DNA of 45,019 nucleotides from Bacillota bacterium (GCA_021820965.1 JAKACZ010000038.1:1-45019); one strand, 5' to 3'. Positions 15,521 to 24,242 are shown, numbered from the stretch's first letter. Numbers and translations: made by a program. The notes: a model not told the origin generated them from the letters alone.

Positions 15521-18500
15521 CCTTGTCCCCCTTCATCGTCATCAGCACGTCCTGCGCCATTTCAAGAAAGTCATCCGGGACTGCCTTTAAAGCCATTTTA
15601 ATCCCAATCTCAGGCGCCCGGCCTGCCCCGGGCAAGAGCCGCCCCGGATAGCGACTGGCTAGTGCACGAATGGTGTCAGCTCCGACCAAACTATCTTGGG
15701 ACCCGCGAATCACTAAACGATTTTGCCGGTGTCCGACCGCCACCAGCTTAAGCGCGCGTGCCAGCATACGAACCCGCGAAAGCTGTATCAGACGACTGAC
15801 CGGCTTAGGTAAAGGCCCGAATCGGTCTTCAATTTCCTCAGCCAAGTCCTCCACCTCGTTTAAGCTTCTGGCGGAAACCAAACGCTTATACACCTCAATT
15901 TTTTGCCGCGCATCGGAAACATACCCGTCCGGCAGGTAAGCGTCCACCTCAATTTCAATCGTGGGATCGGACACCTCCGCCACGGCCACGCCCTTTAACT
16001 CGCGAATCGTTTCCCCAAGCATGTCTGTATACAGATCAAAGCCGACCGACGCAATGAACCCGTGCTGCTCAGCTCCCAGCAAATTGCCCGCCCCGCGAAT
16101 TTCCAAATCCCTCAGTGCAATCTGATATCCGGCCCCGAGTTCGGTAAACTCACGAATGGCTTCCAGGCGCTTTTCCGCCTGCACGGTTATGACCTTGTCA
16201 CGCTTAAACGTGAAATACGCATAGGCGCGCCGAGACGACCGACCCACCCGTCCGCGCAGCTGGTACAGTTGTGCCAGTCCCATACGGTCCGCGTCTTCGA
16301 CGATTAAGGTGTTGGCATTGGGGATGTCTAGCCCTGATTCGATGATATTCGTAGCTACCAGCACATCGTATTCTTGATCGATGAAGCGAGCCATGACATC
16401 TTCAATGCGGCCCTCCGGCATCTGCCCGTTCACCACGCCCAGGCGTAAGTCGGGAAACATGCGCATCAACCGCTCGACGGTCCGATCCATAGCCATGATC
16501 CGGTTCTGCACGTAGTAAACCTGGCCTCCGCGGTCCAATTCCCGGCGAATGGCGTCTCGGACTAGAAGTTCATCATATTCCACCACCACAGTCTCCACGG
16601 GCAGCCGATCCTCCGGCGGCGTCTCGATCACGCTCATGTCGCGAATCCCAATCATGGCCATATGCAGAGTGCGCGGAATCGGCGTGGCGGTCAGCGTCAA
16701 AACATCGACGTTGGCTCTAAGTGCCTTGATGCGCTCTTTATGGGCCACGCCAAAGCGATGCTCCTCGTCCACAATCAAAAGGCCCAGGTCCTGAAACGCC
16801 ACATCTTTCGCCAACAAACGATGTGTTCCCACCAACAGGTCAACCTGCCCCTTTTTTAGGCGCGATATAATGTCTTTTTGTTGCTTAGGCGTGCGAAAAC
16901 GGCTAAGGACCTCGACCGTAACAGGGTAGCCGGCCAATCGCGTGCGCGCGGTCGTATAGTGCTGCTCGGCCAACAGGGTGGTGGGTACCAAAAACGCGAC
17001 TTGCTTGCCGCCCATAATGGCTTTGAACGCGGCTCTCAAGGCCACCTCGGTCTTCCCATAGCCCACGTCGCCGCAGAGCAGCCGATCCATCGGTCGGGGG
17101 CGCTCCATATCCCGTTTAATCTCCTCCACCGCACGCAACTGATCGGGCGTTTCCTCATAGGGGAAGGAGGCCTCGAAATCCGCCTGCCATGGCGTATCGG
17201 GCGGAAATTGGTAACCGGGTTCGGATTCACGTACAGCATACAGTCGGATAAGCTCTTCGGCCATTTCCTTAACTGATGCCTGGGCTCGCTCCTTAGTGCG
17301 GTGCCACTCCTGACCTCCCATTTTGGAGAGCTTGGGTTCTTGCCCCTCCACACCCACGTATTTCTGCACTAAACCCAGTTGATCGACCGGCACATAAAGT
17401 GCATCATGCCCAGCATACTGGATATGCAGATAGTCCTTATGCTGCCCTTGTATTTTCAGTGTTTCAATCCCGGTAAAGCGGCCAATTCCGTGGGTAATGT
17501 GCACCACAAAGTCCCCGGGCTTAAGCTCCTTAAGGCGTACCCGCGCTCGAGGCTCTCGCCGGGCCACCCGCGGGGGCGCTTCTCGGCCGGACAGTTCCGT
17601 CTCCGCTAGCACCGCCAGGCCCAATTCCGCCAGAGCAAAACCGTGTGACAACTGGCCGGTCATAACCCCCACTTCACCGGCCACGCCCAGTCCGCTTCGC
17701 ACCGGGATATTGAGGTCAATCACCTGATGTGTCAGGACTCGAGCGCTCTCCTGGTCGCGGACCACCAAAACCGTGCGCATTCGTGACTTTCGCAACCGGT
17801 TCAGTTCCGACCTTAAGAGCTCCGCCTGGGCATGAACGCGCGGCGCCGGGCGGCCGGTCAAGCTGAGTGTCATGTGGTAGGTACCCTGCGCATGCGGCAA
17901 CAGCGACAAAGAGATATCGGCGTGGCCTTTGATCTGCTGGGACCACTCCGCCTCGGGGATGGTCATCTCGGCTTCCATCGACAAGAAGTCGCCTCGCTCC
18001 AACCGCCGTTCCTGCTCCAACCGTTCGCCCGCGTCCAATCCGCGCCAAGCCTCAGCGATGCGCGGCATGTCTTGATAGACGACTACCGGCGGCGCGACGA
18101 ACGCCTGCGTAAGCGACTGCGGACGGTAAAAAGCCGCGCCGTAACGTTCAATTCCGGGGAAGCTTAGTCCTTCTGACAGTTCATGCAAATACCGGCCATA
18201 ACGTTCTTTGGCCCGCACAGCCTCATCCAGCTTGCCCACAGCCTCGAGGTTTTTAATCACGTTCTCGGATTCTTCCGCCAAACGTCCCATCGCCCGAATT
18301 CGCGCCTCGTCGGTGAAGACCAGCTCGCGGGCTGGCCCAATTTCGAGCGACTGCAACATGTTCACCGTTCGCTGGGTTGCAGGATCAAACGTGCGGATAG
18401 AATCGACTTCCACATCAAACCACTCTATGCGCGCGGCCGGGCCGCCGGGCAGAAAAACATCCAAGATGCCGCCGCGTCGGGCAAATCGCCCCTCTTCGGT

Positions 18501-19028
18501 GACCTTGGGATCAGGTTGATACCCTAACTCCAGTAAATGCTCGGCCACCCGTTCCGGTTCAATCTCGTCACCTGGTTTCAGCGCAAGCCGGACCTTGGGC
18601 AGCGAGACCAGGCGCTGCCGGATCGCCTCTACCGGCGCCACCAATACGACGTGCCTGTTGCGCGACACTTCCAATAGGGCCTTTAGCCGCCGCTCATGCC
18701 ACTCATAACTTTCGGCACGAACATCTCCCACCAGATTGGGCCGCGGCGGCAGCAAAAAGACAGGCGCCCCGGGGCGAAACGACAACAATTCCGCTTCCAT
18801 CCGCCGGGCCTCTTGGAATCCCGGGGTCACAATAAGGGCGGGGTGCGCCAAATCCCGGGTCAAAGCTGCGGCAGTAAAAGTTGGCAGCGATCCGGAAAGT
18901 CCGGTAATCTGCACGCGCGCCTTCTCTTGATTAACCCGGGAAATAAGCTCTCGGTATGGCTCGTAATGAGTCCATAAGGCCAGCATTTCCTCCAAGCTGG
19001 TGTCTACGGCACGTGTTTGATTCGTCAT
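15465..19028 (-). CDS. mfd: Transcription-repair coupling factor Mfd
   Basis: The protein has about 1187 residues from ATG 19028 (AAGGGA upstream), normal for the family. The N-terminal UvrB-like region binds UvrA. The RNA polymerase interaction domain starts at about 480 (LKPGDFVVHITHGIGRFTG). The RecG-like helicase core has Walker A GDVGYGKTEVALRAAF, the DEEH box (LLIVDEEHRFGV), TATPIPRTLHMAM and motif VI QLRGRVGRSSRRAYAY. The TRCF domain is C-terminal (LPDGYVSDARQKIEVYKRL). Mfd removes RNA polymerase stalled at lesions and recruits nucleotide excision repair. Confidence 0.97.
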   Translation of the reverse strand: MTNQTRAVDTSLEEMLALWTHYEPYRELISRVNQEKARVQITGLSGSLPTFTAAALTRDLAHPALIVTPGFQEARRMEAELLSFRPGAPVFLLPPRPNLVGDVRAESYEWHERRLKALLEVSRNRHVVLVAPVEAIRQRLVSLPKVRLALKPGDEIEPERVAEHLLELGYQPDPKVTEEGRFARRGGILDVFLPGGPAARIEWFDVEVDSIRTFDPATQRTVNMLQSLEIGPARELVFTDEARIRAMGRLAEESENVIKNLEAVGKLDEAVRAKERYGRYLHELSEGLSFPGIERYGAAFYRPQSLTQAFVAPPVVVYQDMPRIAEAWRGLDAGERLEQERRLERGDFLSMEAEMTIPEAEWSQQIKGHADISLSLLPHAQGTYHMTLSLTGRPAPRVHAQAELLRSELNRLRKSRMRTVLVVRDQESARVLTHQVIDLNIPVRSGLGVAGEVGVMTGQLSHGFALAELGLAVLAETELSGREAPPRVARREPRARVRLKELKPGDFVVHITHGIGRFTGIETLKIQGQHKDYLHIQYAGHDALYVPVDQLGLVQKYVGVEGQEPKLSKMGGQEWHRTKERAQASVKEMAEELIRLYAVRESEPGYQFPPDTPWQADFEASFPYEETPDQLRAVEEIKRDMERPRPMDRLLCGDVGYGKTEVALRAAFKAIMGGKQVAFLVPTTLLAEQHYTTARTRLAGYPVTVEVLSRFRTPKQQKDIISRLKKGQVDLLVGTHRLLAKDVAFQDLGLLIVDEEHRFGVAHKERIKALRANVDVLTLTATPIPRTLHMAMIGIRDMSVIETPPEDRLPVETVVVEYDELLVRDAIRRELDRGGQVYYVQNRIMAMDRTVERLMRMFPDLRLGVVNGQMPEGRIEDVMARFIDQEYDVLVATNIIESGLDIPNANTLIVEDADRMGLAQLYQLRGRVGRSSRRAYAYFTFKRDKVITVQAEKRLEAIREFTELGAGYQIALRDLEIRGAGNLLGAEQHGFIASVGFDLYTDMLGETIRELKGVAVAEVSDPTIEIEVDAYLPDGYVSDARQKIEVYKRLVSARSLNEVEDLAEEIEDRFGPLPKPVSRLIQLSRVRMLARALKLVAVGHRQNRLVIRGSQDSLVGADTIRALASRYPGRLLPGAGRAPEIGIKMALKAVPDDFLEMAQDVLMTMKGDKDAVEKNERLGLGGGDRRY

Positions 19029-19088
19029 CGATTCCCTTCGTTCACCGAACATCAAATACGGGCTAGGTGCGACCAGCCCGTCGTTGCT

Positions 19089-19298
19089 TTAGTTATACCA
19101 CAGGTTTTCGTCCCAGGGCACCGGAAGGCAGTGATCGCATAAAATTTTCACCGTCGCTGTCCTCCCCAAATCGTCCAGTTCCAACAACTCATCCTGTTCG
19201 TCCTGGCGAAGGCCGGTTAGGCCTAGTGCCGGATCGCGCCAATCTCCGCGAAACTCGCCCATGCGTCGTCCGCAATGCCGACAGATATACTGGACCAC
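19089..19298 (-). CDS. fin: Anti-sigma-F factor Fin (YabK family)
   Basis: The protein has 69 residues from GTG 19298, preceded by GAGGAGG. It starts VVQYICRHCGRRMGEF and has a second cysteine pair in ILCDHC, so the four cysteines can bind one zinc. Segment LGLTGLRQDEQDELLELDDL matches the Fin family. In Bacillus fin also lies between pth (spoVC) and mfd, and its product inhibits sigma-F to switch the forespore to sigma-G. The longer frame back to 19367 overlaps pth and lacks support. Confidence 0.85.
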   Translation of the reverse strand: MVQYICRHCGRRMGEFRGDWRDPALGLTGLRQDEQDELLELDDLGRTATVKILCDHCLPVPWDENLWYN

Positions 19299-19369
19299 CG
19301 AACTCCTCCTCGGCCTCTTTACCGAGCAGTGTTCCCAGGTCGGCCCGCCTTTACCAGCGGCCAGCACCT

Positions 19370-19924
19370 TTAACCGTTATGACGGCTCATCGCACTCTCG
19401 ATGCCGTCCGTGACAAGTGTTGTTAGGGTGTCCACCGCCCGATCGACAACCTGCGCCACCAGCGGTTGCTCGGACGGGGAAAACCGCATCAAAACCCAAT
19501 CAATCACGGAGATCGACTCGGGCGGGCGCGAAATCCCCATACGCAGCCTCGGAAATTCCTCGGTTCCCAATGCCTGAGCAATTGCCTTGAGCCCGTTATG
19601 TCCGCCGCTGGACCCGCTCGCCCGAAGCCGAATGGTTCCCAAGGGCAAATCCAAGTCATCGACCAAGACAACAATTTCCGCCGGGTCTAGGCGGTAAAAC
19701 CGGCAAAACGGTCCCACCGCCTCGCCCGAAAGGTTCATATAGGTCTGAGGCTTTAACACGAAGACACGGTTGACCTCGGCCACCGGACCAAAACGGCTTC
19801 GGCGAAACCGACCGTGATGCCGGGCCACATAGGCGTCGGCAACCATAAATCCCAGATTGTGTCGCGTACGTTCGTATCGCGATCCGGGGTTGCCTAGTCC
19901 CACAATCAATCGGATCGTCCTCAC
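19370..19924 (-). CDS. pth: Peptidyl-tRNA hydrolase
   Basis: The protein has 184 residues from the GTG at 19924 (VRTIRLIVGLGNPGSRYERT); a TTG at 19912 would give an equally normal N-terminus. Family signatures are RHNLGFMVADA with the catalytic histidine, KPQTYMNLSGEAVGPFCRFY, LVDDLDLPLG and SGGHNGLKAI. It frees tRNA from peptidyl-tRNA released by ribosomes. The gene is essential in most bacteria. The IscB element ends directly upstream, and I see no strong ribosome binding site before the GTG. The longer frame to 20314 reads through element DNA and is not real. Confidence 0.93.
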   Translation of the reverse strand: MRTIRLIVGLGNPGSRYERTRHNLGFMVADAYVARHHGRFRRSRFGPVAEVNRVFVLKPQTYMNLSGEAVGPFCRFYRLDPAEIVVLVDDLDLPLGTIRLRASGSSGGHNGLKAIAQALGTEEFPRLRMGISRPPESISVIDWVLMRFSPSEQPLVAQVVDRAVDTLTTLVTDGIESAMSRHNG

Positions 19925-19941
19925 CAAAAGCCCGCGAGAAG

Positions 19942-20025
19942 CCCCGGCCTTCAGGCCTGGGGATCGTTCCCCTTGCGGGGACGAACGGTCGTCCCTCTCT
20001 TTCGGGAGTGAACGACCGCAAGGGG
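19942..20025 (-). repeat. Right-end hairpin cluster of the IscB element
   Basis: Three adjacent structures are visible: 19942-19962 (CCCC-GGCCT with AGGCC-TGGGG), about 19965-19981 (CCCC-GCAA-GGGG on the minus strand), and CGGTCGT/ACGACCG across about 19987-20018. The sequence TTTCGGGAGTGAACGACCG on the plus strand (from 20000) recurs in reverse orientation upstream of iscB at about 21488-21508. IS605-like ends are recognised as imperfect hairpins, so this is the probable transposase-recognised right end. Confidence 0.55.
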
Positions 20026-20067
20026 AGGAAGGCGGGCGGCCGTCGCTAGACGGCTCGCGGTTGTTGT

Positions 20068-21462
20068 TCATAGTGCCATCCATCTTGGTTGAAGAATGAG
20101 GCAATGCCGATAGGAAATCCCTTGGGCCACGCGCTGCCCGCCCGCCGTCATATCGAAGGAACCCGAAGCGCGAGCGGACACCCGTTCTGTCCATCCGCCG
20201 GCATATTTGCCGTGGGGCACCCGCGCTACGACCAGGTCGCCCGTTTGGAAACCGAAATGCTGCCTGCGCCGACTTCGATGCCGGATGGGAAAGCCGTATT
20301 GGTGCGTGCCGCACATCTGGCGATTGCCGTGGCCTTTGGCCGACCAGGCCTGGACGTACGCGGGCGGCGCGGCGAAGGATTCAGGGGTGCTGGCCCCGAC
20401 GCACAAGGCGTCGTAATAGTGCTCCTTGGGAAACGTGTGCGCGATGCGCTGCATCTTGGTCCGTGCGCCGGACCCGCCTTCGACCGGAAGCCCCGTCGCC
20501 TGCAGTTGGTCGTCGAGCCGCCAGCGGGTGGCGTTCATCCCCCTTCGGGGACTTCCGAGGGTCGGCGCCGCCGCACCCTTCAGCGGAGCTTTCATCTGAC
20601 GTTGGATCCGCTCTAGACGGCTGGTTTCCCAGCACGCGCGGTCCTTTGGCTTGTGGGGATCCTTGCCGGCATAAGCTTTGGCGTGCTGGGCCGCCCGTCG
20701 CCGCCGCCCGGCATCCCGCGCAAGAAACTCGGCCAGCGACTGATTGTTCTTGCTGATGTTGCAAGCGGGGCACGCGAGCGCCAAATTGGAGACGCGGTCC
20801 GAGCCGCCCAGATCCTTGGGATGGACATGCTCAACCTGGAACTCGACATCCTCGGCATCGCAGTACGCGCAGCGCCGATCCCACTTCTCCAGCAGATACT
20901 CGCGAATCTCATACCCTAACAACGTGCCTTGCTGGTACTCGATGCCCGAGATTTCCGGGTTCTGCATCTTCTGGGTGTCAAACTTGACGTGTTCGACGCT
21001 CAGATCGGTAATGGGCGCGAGTTTCCGGAACTTGGCCACGGCCCGCAGGGTCTGATCGACCCGGGCTTTCACACTCGGCGGCAGCCACCCCGTCCGGCGC
21101 TGGCGGTTATCAAATCGCGCGGCCCGATACCGGGTGTGACGATGCCAACAACCGCGGCGATGCGTTCGCCGGTCATCCAATCGTGACTGAATCCCGGGTT
21201 TGTGGCCGATTTCGCCGAAGAAGATCGCCTTCGGTCCTTTCGTGCTGTCCAAAATCATGGCCACGCCGGTGGTCTTTCTGCCGGGGTCTAATTTGAGGCG
21301 CAAATCTTGGAATGCGGAGGTATCAGCCGTGCGATCCTTTAACCGGATGGTAAACGGAAACTGCCGATGCACGACTGCGCGACCCCGTTCCAAGAGAAGC
21401 CGTGCCCGTTTCTCTGTGCACGGCATTAAAGGCTTCTGATGCTGGTCTAAAACGAACATCAC
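20068..21462 (-). CDS. iscB: RNA-guided nuclease IscB
   Basis: The protein has 464 residues and appears intact. The PLMP domain is at the N-terminus (VLDQHQKPLMPCTEKRARLL). RuvC-I is KLDPGRKTTG (D59), then an arginine-rich bridge helix (97-122) and RuvC-II DLSVEHVKFD (E157). The HNH domain (about 195-240) has two CxxC pairs (CAYC, CPAC) and EHVHPKDLGGSDRVSNLALA (H212/H214). RuvC-III is HYYDALCVGA (H348, D351). The C-terminal part (KYAGGWTERVSARASGSFD) matches the TAM-interacting domain. IscB is the ancestor of Cas9 and cuts DNA with an omegaRNA guide. The start is GTG 21462 or ATG 21459. It is rightly placed downstream of the putative omegaRNA. Confidence 0.92.
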   Translation of the reverse strand: MMFVLDQHQKPLMPCTEKRARLLLERGRAVVHRQFPFTIRLKDRTADTSAFQDLRLKLDPGRKTTGVAMILDSTKGPKAIFFGEIGHKPGIQSRLDDRRTHRRGCWHRHTRYRAARFDNRQRRTGWLPPSVKARVDQTLRAVAKFRKLAPITDLSVEHVKFDTQKMQNPEISGIEYQQGTLLGYEIREYLLEKWDRRCAYCDAEDVEFQVEHVHPKDLGGSDRVSNLALACPACNISKNNQSLAEFLARDAGRRRRAAQHAKAYAGKDPHKPKDRACWETSRLERIQRQMKAPLKGAAAPTLGSPRRGMNATRWRLDDQLQATGLPVEGGSGARTKMQRIAHTFPKEHYYDALCVGASTPESFAAPPAYVQAWSAKGHGNRQMCGTHQYGFPIRHRSRRRQHFGFQTGDLVVARVPHGKYAGGWTERVSARASGSFDMTAGGQRVAQGISYRHCLILQPRWMAL

Positions 21463-21479
21463 AGTTGATGATCCTTCTT

Positions 21480-21805
21480 TCTATCCCCTTACGGTCGTTC
21501 ACTCCCGAAAGGGAGGGCTGGTGACGTTCCGCTTGCGCGGGATCTCTCCTCGCCAATGTTCCGATGGGTTGCATCATGCCTCCGCACGGCTCGCGCTACC
21601 CCGAGCTGGCGTTTAACGGAGGACCAGAGTCCCGGGACTTCGTTTGAAGCCCGGGAGAGAGCCTGGGTGACCGACGGTAGGAGGAAATCCCCGGATCATC
21701 CCAAAAGCAGGGGGCTGGAGAAGCACCCCAGGGTCTGCACCAAAGGAACGGAGCCGCTCGCCTCCCGCAGCCTGCTTGCGAAAGCTGCTGTCAGTTCCGG
21801 CGGCT
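21480..21805 (-). ncRNA. Putative omegaRNA scaffold of the IscB system
   Basis: The region is non-coding, lies between the element left end and iscB on the same strand, and is highly structured. CCGGAACTGACAG (21788-21800), which I recall as a common omegaRNA start motif, is followed by the stem GCAGC/GCTGC (21767-21788). A 10-bp stem at 21631-21655 (CCCGGGCTTC with GAAG-T-CCCGGG) and the 3'-terminal hairpin CCCTT/AAGGG with an inner CGG/CCG (about 21484-21511) follow. In known IscB systems the omegaRNA lies upstream of the gene. Its guide is the 5' flanking sequence, which here would be the prs 3' end. Ends are approximate. Confidence 0.65.
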
Positions 21806-21833
21806 AAGACTGGTCATAGTCAGGCTTGTTTGA

Positions 21834-21856
21834 AAAAGCCCCCGCGTTTACGCGTT
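21834..21856 (-). terminator. Possible prs terminator or element left-end hairpin
   Basis: Right after the prs stop the minus strand reads CCC-AAA-CGCG-TAAA-CGCG-GGGG followed by CTTTTT. The stem is short and interrupted, but the U-run is clear. It could terminate prs transcription, or be part of the element left end. If it works, pth expression would depend on transcription starting within the element. Confidence 0.4.
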
Positions 21857-21861
21857 TGGGT

Positions 21862-22806
21862 CTATGACTCAAACAGTTTAGATACCGAAAGATCCTCGTG
21901 GACCCGCATAATCGCCTCTGCCAATAACGGCGCCACGGAGATGACTTGGGTGCGATCTGGGGCGGCGTCCAACTGAATTGTATCGGTCACGATAATCTCC
22001 CTAAAGGCGGACGACGCCAGAACCTCGGCCGAGTTGCCGGAGAAGACCGGGTGCGTAGCGGCCGCATAGACATCACGCGCTCCCAAGTCCATAATGGCTT
22101 GCGCCGCTTTGGCGATGGTCCCTCCAGTATCAATCATGTCGTCGACAATCACCACCGTTTTGTCCCGGACTTTGCCGATGACGTTGACCACTTCCGATAC
22201 GTTAGGCTCCGGGCGCCGCTTATCAATAAAGCCGAGAGGCGCCTGCAAGAACTTGGCCATTTGCCGCGCGCGGTATACGCCGCCGGCATCGGGCGAGAAA
22301 ATCATGAGATTATCCAACTGCCGTTGATACACGGCCTCCGATAAAATCCGCCCGCCCTGCAAATTGTCGACCGGGATGTCGAAAAATCCTTGAATCTGCG
22401 GCGCATGCAGGTCCATTGTCAGGACTCGGCGGGCGCCCGCGGTAGTGATGAGATTCGCGACCAGCTTGGCCGAAATTGGCTCGCGACCGCGTTCCTTGCG
22501 ATCTTGGCGCGCGTAACCATAGAACGGAATAACGGCGGTCACACGGCGTGCCGAAGCCCGGCGTGCAGCATCGATTAAGAGCAAAAGCTCCATCATGTTA
22601 TCATTCACGGGACTCGACGTCGGCTGCACCATGAACACGTCAGCTCCCCGCACGTTTTCCAGCAGCCGGACCCGAATCTCTCCATTGGAGAAGCGACCGA
22701 CGTCCGCTTGTCCCAGAGAGATTCCCAAATGCTCGCAAATTTTCGCGGCCAGCGGGCGGTTGGCATTCCCCGTAAAAATCTTCAGTACTCCCTCACGCTC
22801 GAACAT
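21862..22806 (-). CDS. prs: Ribose-phosphate pyrophosphokinase (PRPP synthetase)
   Basis: The protein has 314 residues from ATG 22806, with AGAGGAG upstream; the longer frame to 22905 runs into glmU. Signatures are FTGNANRPLAAKICEHLG, VGRFSNGEIRVRLLENVRGA, the ATP/ribose-5-phosphate loops YGYARQDRK and DLHAPQIQGFF, and the PRPP motif VVIVDDMIDTGGT. Prs supplies PRPP for purine, pyrimidine, histidine, tryptophan and NAD synthesis. It follows glmU as in Bacillus. PRPP is also the effector of PurR, encoded nearby. Confidence 0.96.
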   Translation of the reverse strand: MFEREGVLKIFTGNANRPLAAKICEHLGISLGQADVGRFSNGEIRVRLLENVRGADVFMVQPTSSPVNDNMMELLLLIDAARRASARRVTAVIPFYGYARQDRKERGREPISAKLVANLITTAGARRVLTMDLHAPQIQGFFDIPVDNLQGGRILSEAVYQRQLDNLMIFSPDAGGVYRARQMAKFLQAPLGFIDKRRPEPNVSEVVNVIGKVRDKTVVIVDDMIDTGGTIAKAAQAIMDLGARDVYAAATHPVFSGNSAEVLASSAFREIIVTDTIQLDAAPDRTQVISVAPLLAEAIMRVHEDLSVSKLFES

Positions 22807-22871
22807 GCCTGTCTCCTCTAAGAGTCCGTTTCTGACCGCCTTACCAGAAAGGGCGGTCTCCTGATCATTCG

Positions 22872-24242
22872 TTATGTAGGTCGAGTCCGGCGTGTTTTCG
22901 TCCATCCGGGTTTATTTTCCTGACGCCCACGCGCGATGGCCAGTGCCTCCGCCGGCACATTCTGCGTCAACGTCGAACCGGCGGCCACATACGCGCCCGG
23001 CCCGATTTCTAAGGGCGCAACCAAATTGCTGTTACACCCGATAAAGGCTTCGTCACCGATAAAGGTGGGGTGCTTGGCCGACCCGTCAAAGTTGACTATC
23101 ACCGTGCCGGCGCCGATATTGACCCGTCCGCCAATAGTGGCATCACCGAGATAGGAATGGTGCCCAGCCTTGGAACCGATGCCCACGCGGGTGTTTTTGA
23201 GCTCGACGAAGTTGCCGATTTTGACATCGCGGTCCAAAAACGTTCCCGCCCGCAGATGGCTAAATGGACCCACCCGCGCCGTACTGGAAATCACGCTTTG
23301 CTCTACCACCGATTGTTCCACCACCACTCCATCGCCGATACGGCTATTCACCACCGTCGCCATGGGTCCGATGTGGCACTCCCGCCCGATCTTGGTGTTG
23401 CCTTTGAGAAAGGTCATGGGATAAATCACCGTGTCCTGCCCAACTTCAACATCGGCATCCACATAGGTCGTGCCGGGATCGACAATGGTCACTCCCTGGT
23501 CGTAGAGGCGATTTAACGTGCGTTCGCGCAAGATGGCCTCAGCCCGGGCCAAATCCCGGCGCGTGTTAATCCCCATCACTTGGTCAGCCGCATCCCACAC
23601 CAGGGGTGTGACCCGTCGCCCCTGGTGTGTCAGAACGCTCACCGCCTCGGTAAGATATTGTTCCTCTCCATGAAGCGGCAAATCCGCTAAAAGCTGCCGC
23701 AACCCATCCACACGCCATATGCCAATCCCCGTGTTAATCTCTTGGATGTACCGGGTGGCTTCGTCCGTCGCACTGTCTTCGACGATGGCTTCAATGGTGC
23801 CATCCGGTCCCCGCACAATGCGCCCGTAACCGTAAGGATCGTCCATGACCGTGGTGACCACGGTCGCGGCCGAATCCTCGGACTCATGGCGTTTTATCAG
23901 TGCGCTTAAAAGTTCCTCAGGAACTAGAGGGCAATCCGCGTACAGCACCAAGATATTCTCCACGTCATTAGGCAATTCGCCGAGGACATGATAGACGGCA
24001 TTGCCGGTACCCCGCATTTGCGGCTGGCGAACGAACTGAGCCAGCCCTTCCAGGATTTCCTCAACCCGTTCCGCTTGATATCCGGCGACTACCCAGGGAG
24101 TACCCAACCCGGCCCGTTCCACAGTGCGGAGGACATGTAGCACTAATGGCACGCCACCCAGTTCATGAAGCGCCTTGGCGCGTCCCGAGCGCATGCGGGT
24201 GCCCCGGCCTGCCGCCAATATGATCGCCGCCGTGTTCGCCAT
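22872..24242 (-). CDS. glmU: Bifunctional UDP-N-acetylglucosamine pyrophosphorylase / glucosamine-1-phosphate N-acetyltransferase
   Basis: The protein has 456 residues, as usual. The N-terminal uridyltransferase domain (1-230) has LAAGRGTRMRSGRAKALHEL and VLYADCPLV. The C-terminal left-handed beta-helix (250-450) has hexapeptide repeats, with GIGSKAGHHSYLGDATIGG and FVELKNTRVG. It makes UDP-GlcNAc, the precursor of peptidoglycan. GGGAGG lies well placed before ATG 24242. The order spoVG-glmU-prs is the conserved one. Confidence 0.97.
   Translation of the reverse strand: MANTAAIILAAGRGTRMRSGRAKALHELGGVPLVLHVLRTVERAGLGTPWVVAGYQAERVEEILEGLAQFVRQPQMRGTGNAVYHVLGELPNDVENILVLYADCPLVPEELLSALIKRHESEDSAATVVTTVMDDPYGYGRIVRGPDGTIEAIVEDSATDEATRYIQEINTGIGIWRVDGLRQLLADLPLHGEEQYLTEAVSVLTHQGRRVTPLVWDAADQVMGINTRRDLARAEAILRERTLNRLYDQGVTIVDPGTTYVDADVEVGQDTVIYPMTFLKGNTKIGRECHIGPMATVVNSRIGDGVVVEQSVVEQSVISSTARVGPFSHLRAGTFLDRDVKIGNFVELKNTRVGIGSKAGHHSYLGDATIGGRVNIGAGTVIVNFDGSAKHPTFIGDEAFIGCNSNLVAPLEIGPGAYVAAGSTLTQNVPAEALAIARGRQENKPGWTKTRRTRPT

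Larger units (their letters stand above)
19925..21830 (-). mobile_element. IscB-type IS200/IS605-like insertion element (non-autonomous)
   Basis: The element separates prs from pth. In its own orientation it has a left end just after prs, a structured non-coding region of about 330 bases, iscB, and a right end of stacked hairpins ending near CTTCTCGCG next to pth. No Y1 transposase (TnpA) gene is present, so it would have to be moved by an enzyme encoded elsewhere. The lack of target-site duplication is expected for IS605-like elements. Exact ends are inferred from where core gene sequence resumes. Confidence 0.65.

Noticed and set aside
19925..20314. N-terminal extension of pth (130 extra residues)
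   Set aside because: The extension reads through the IscB element right end and its hairpins, and normal Pth proteins start just before GLGNPG.
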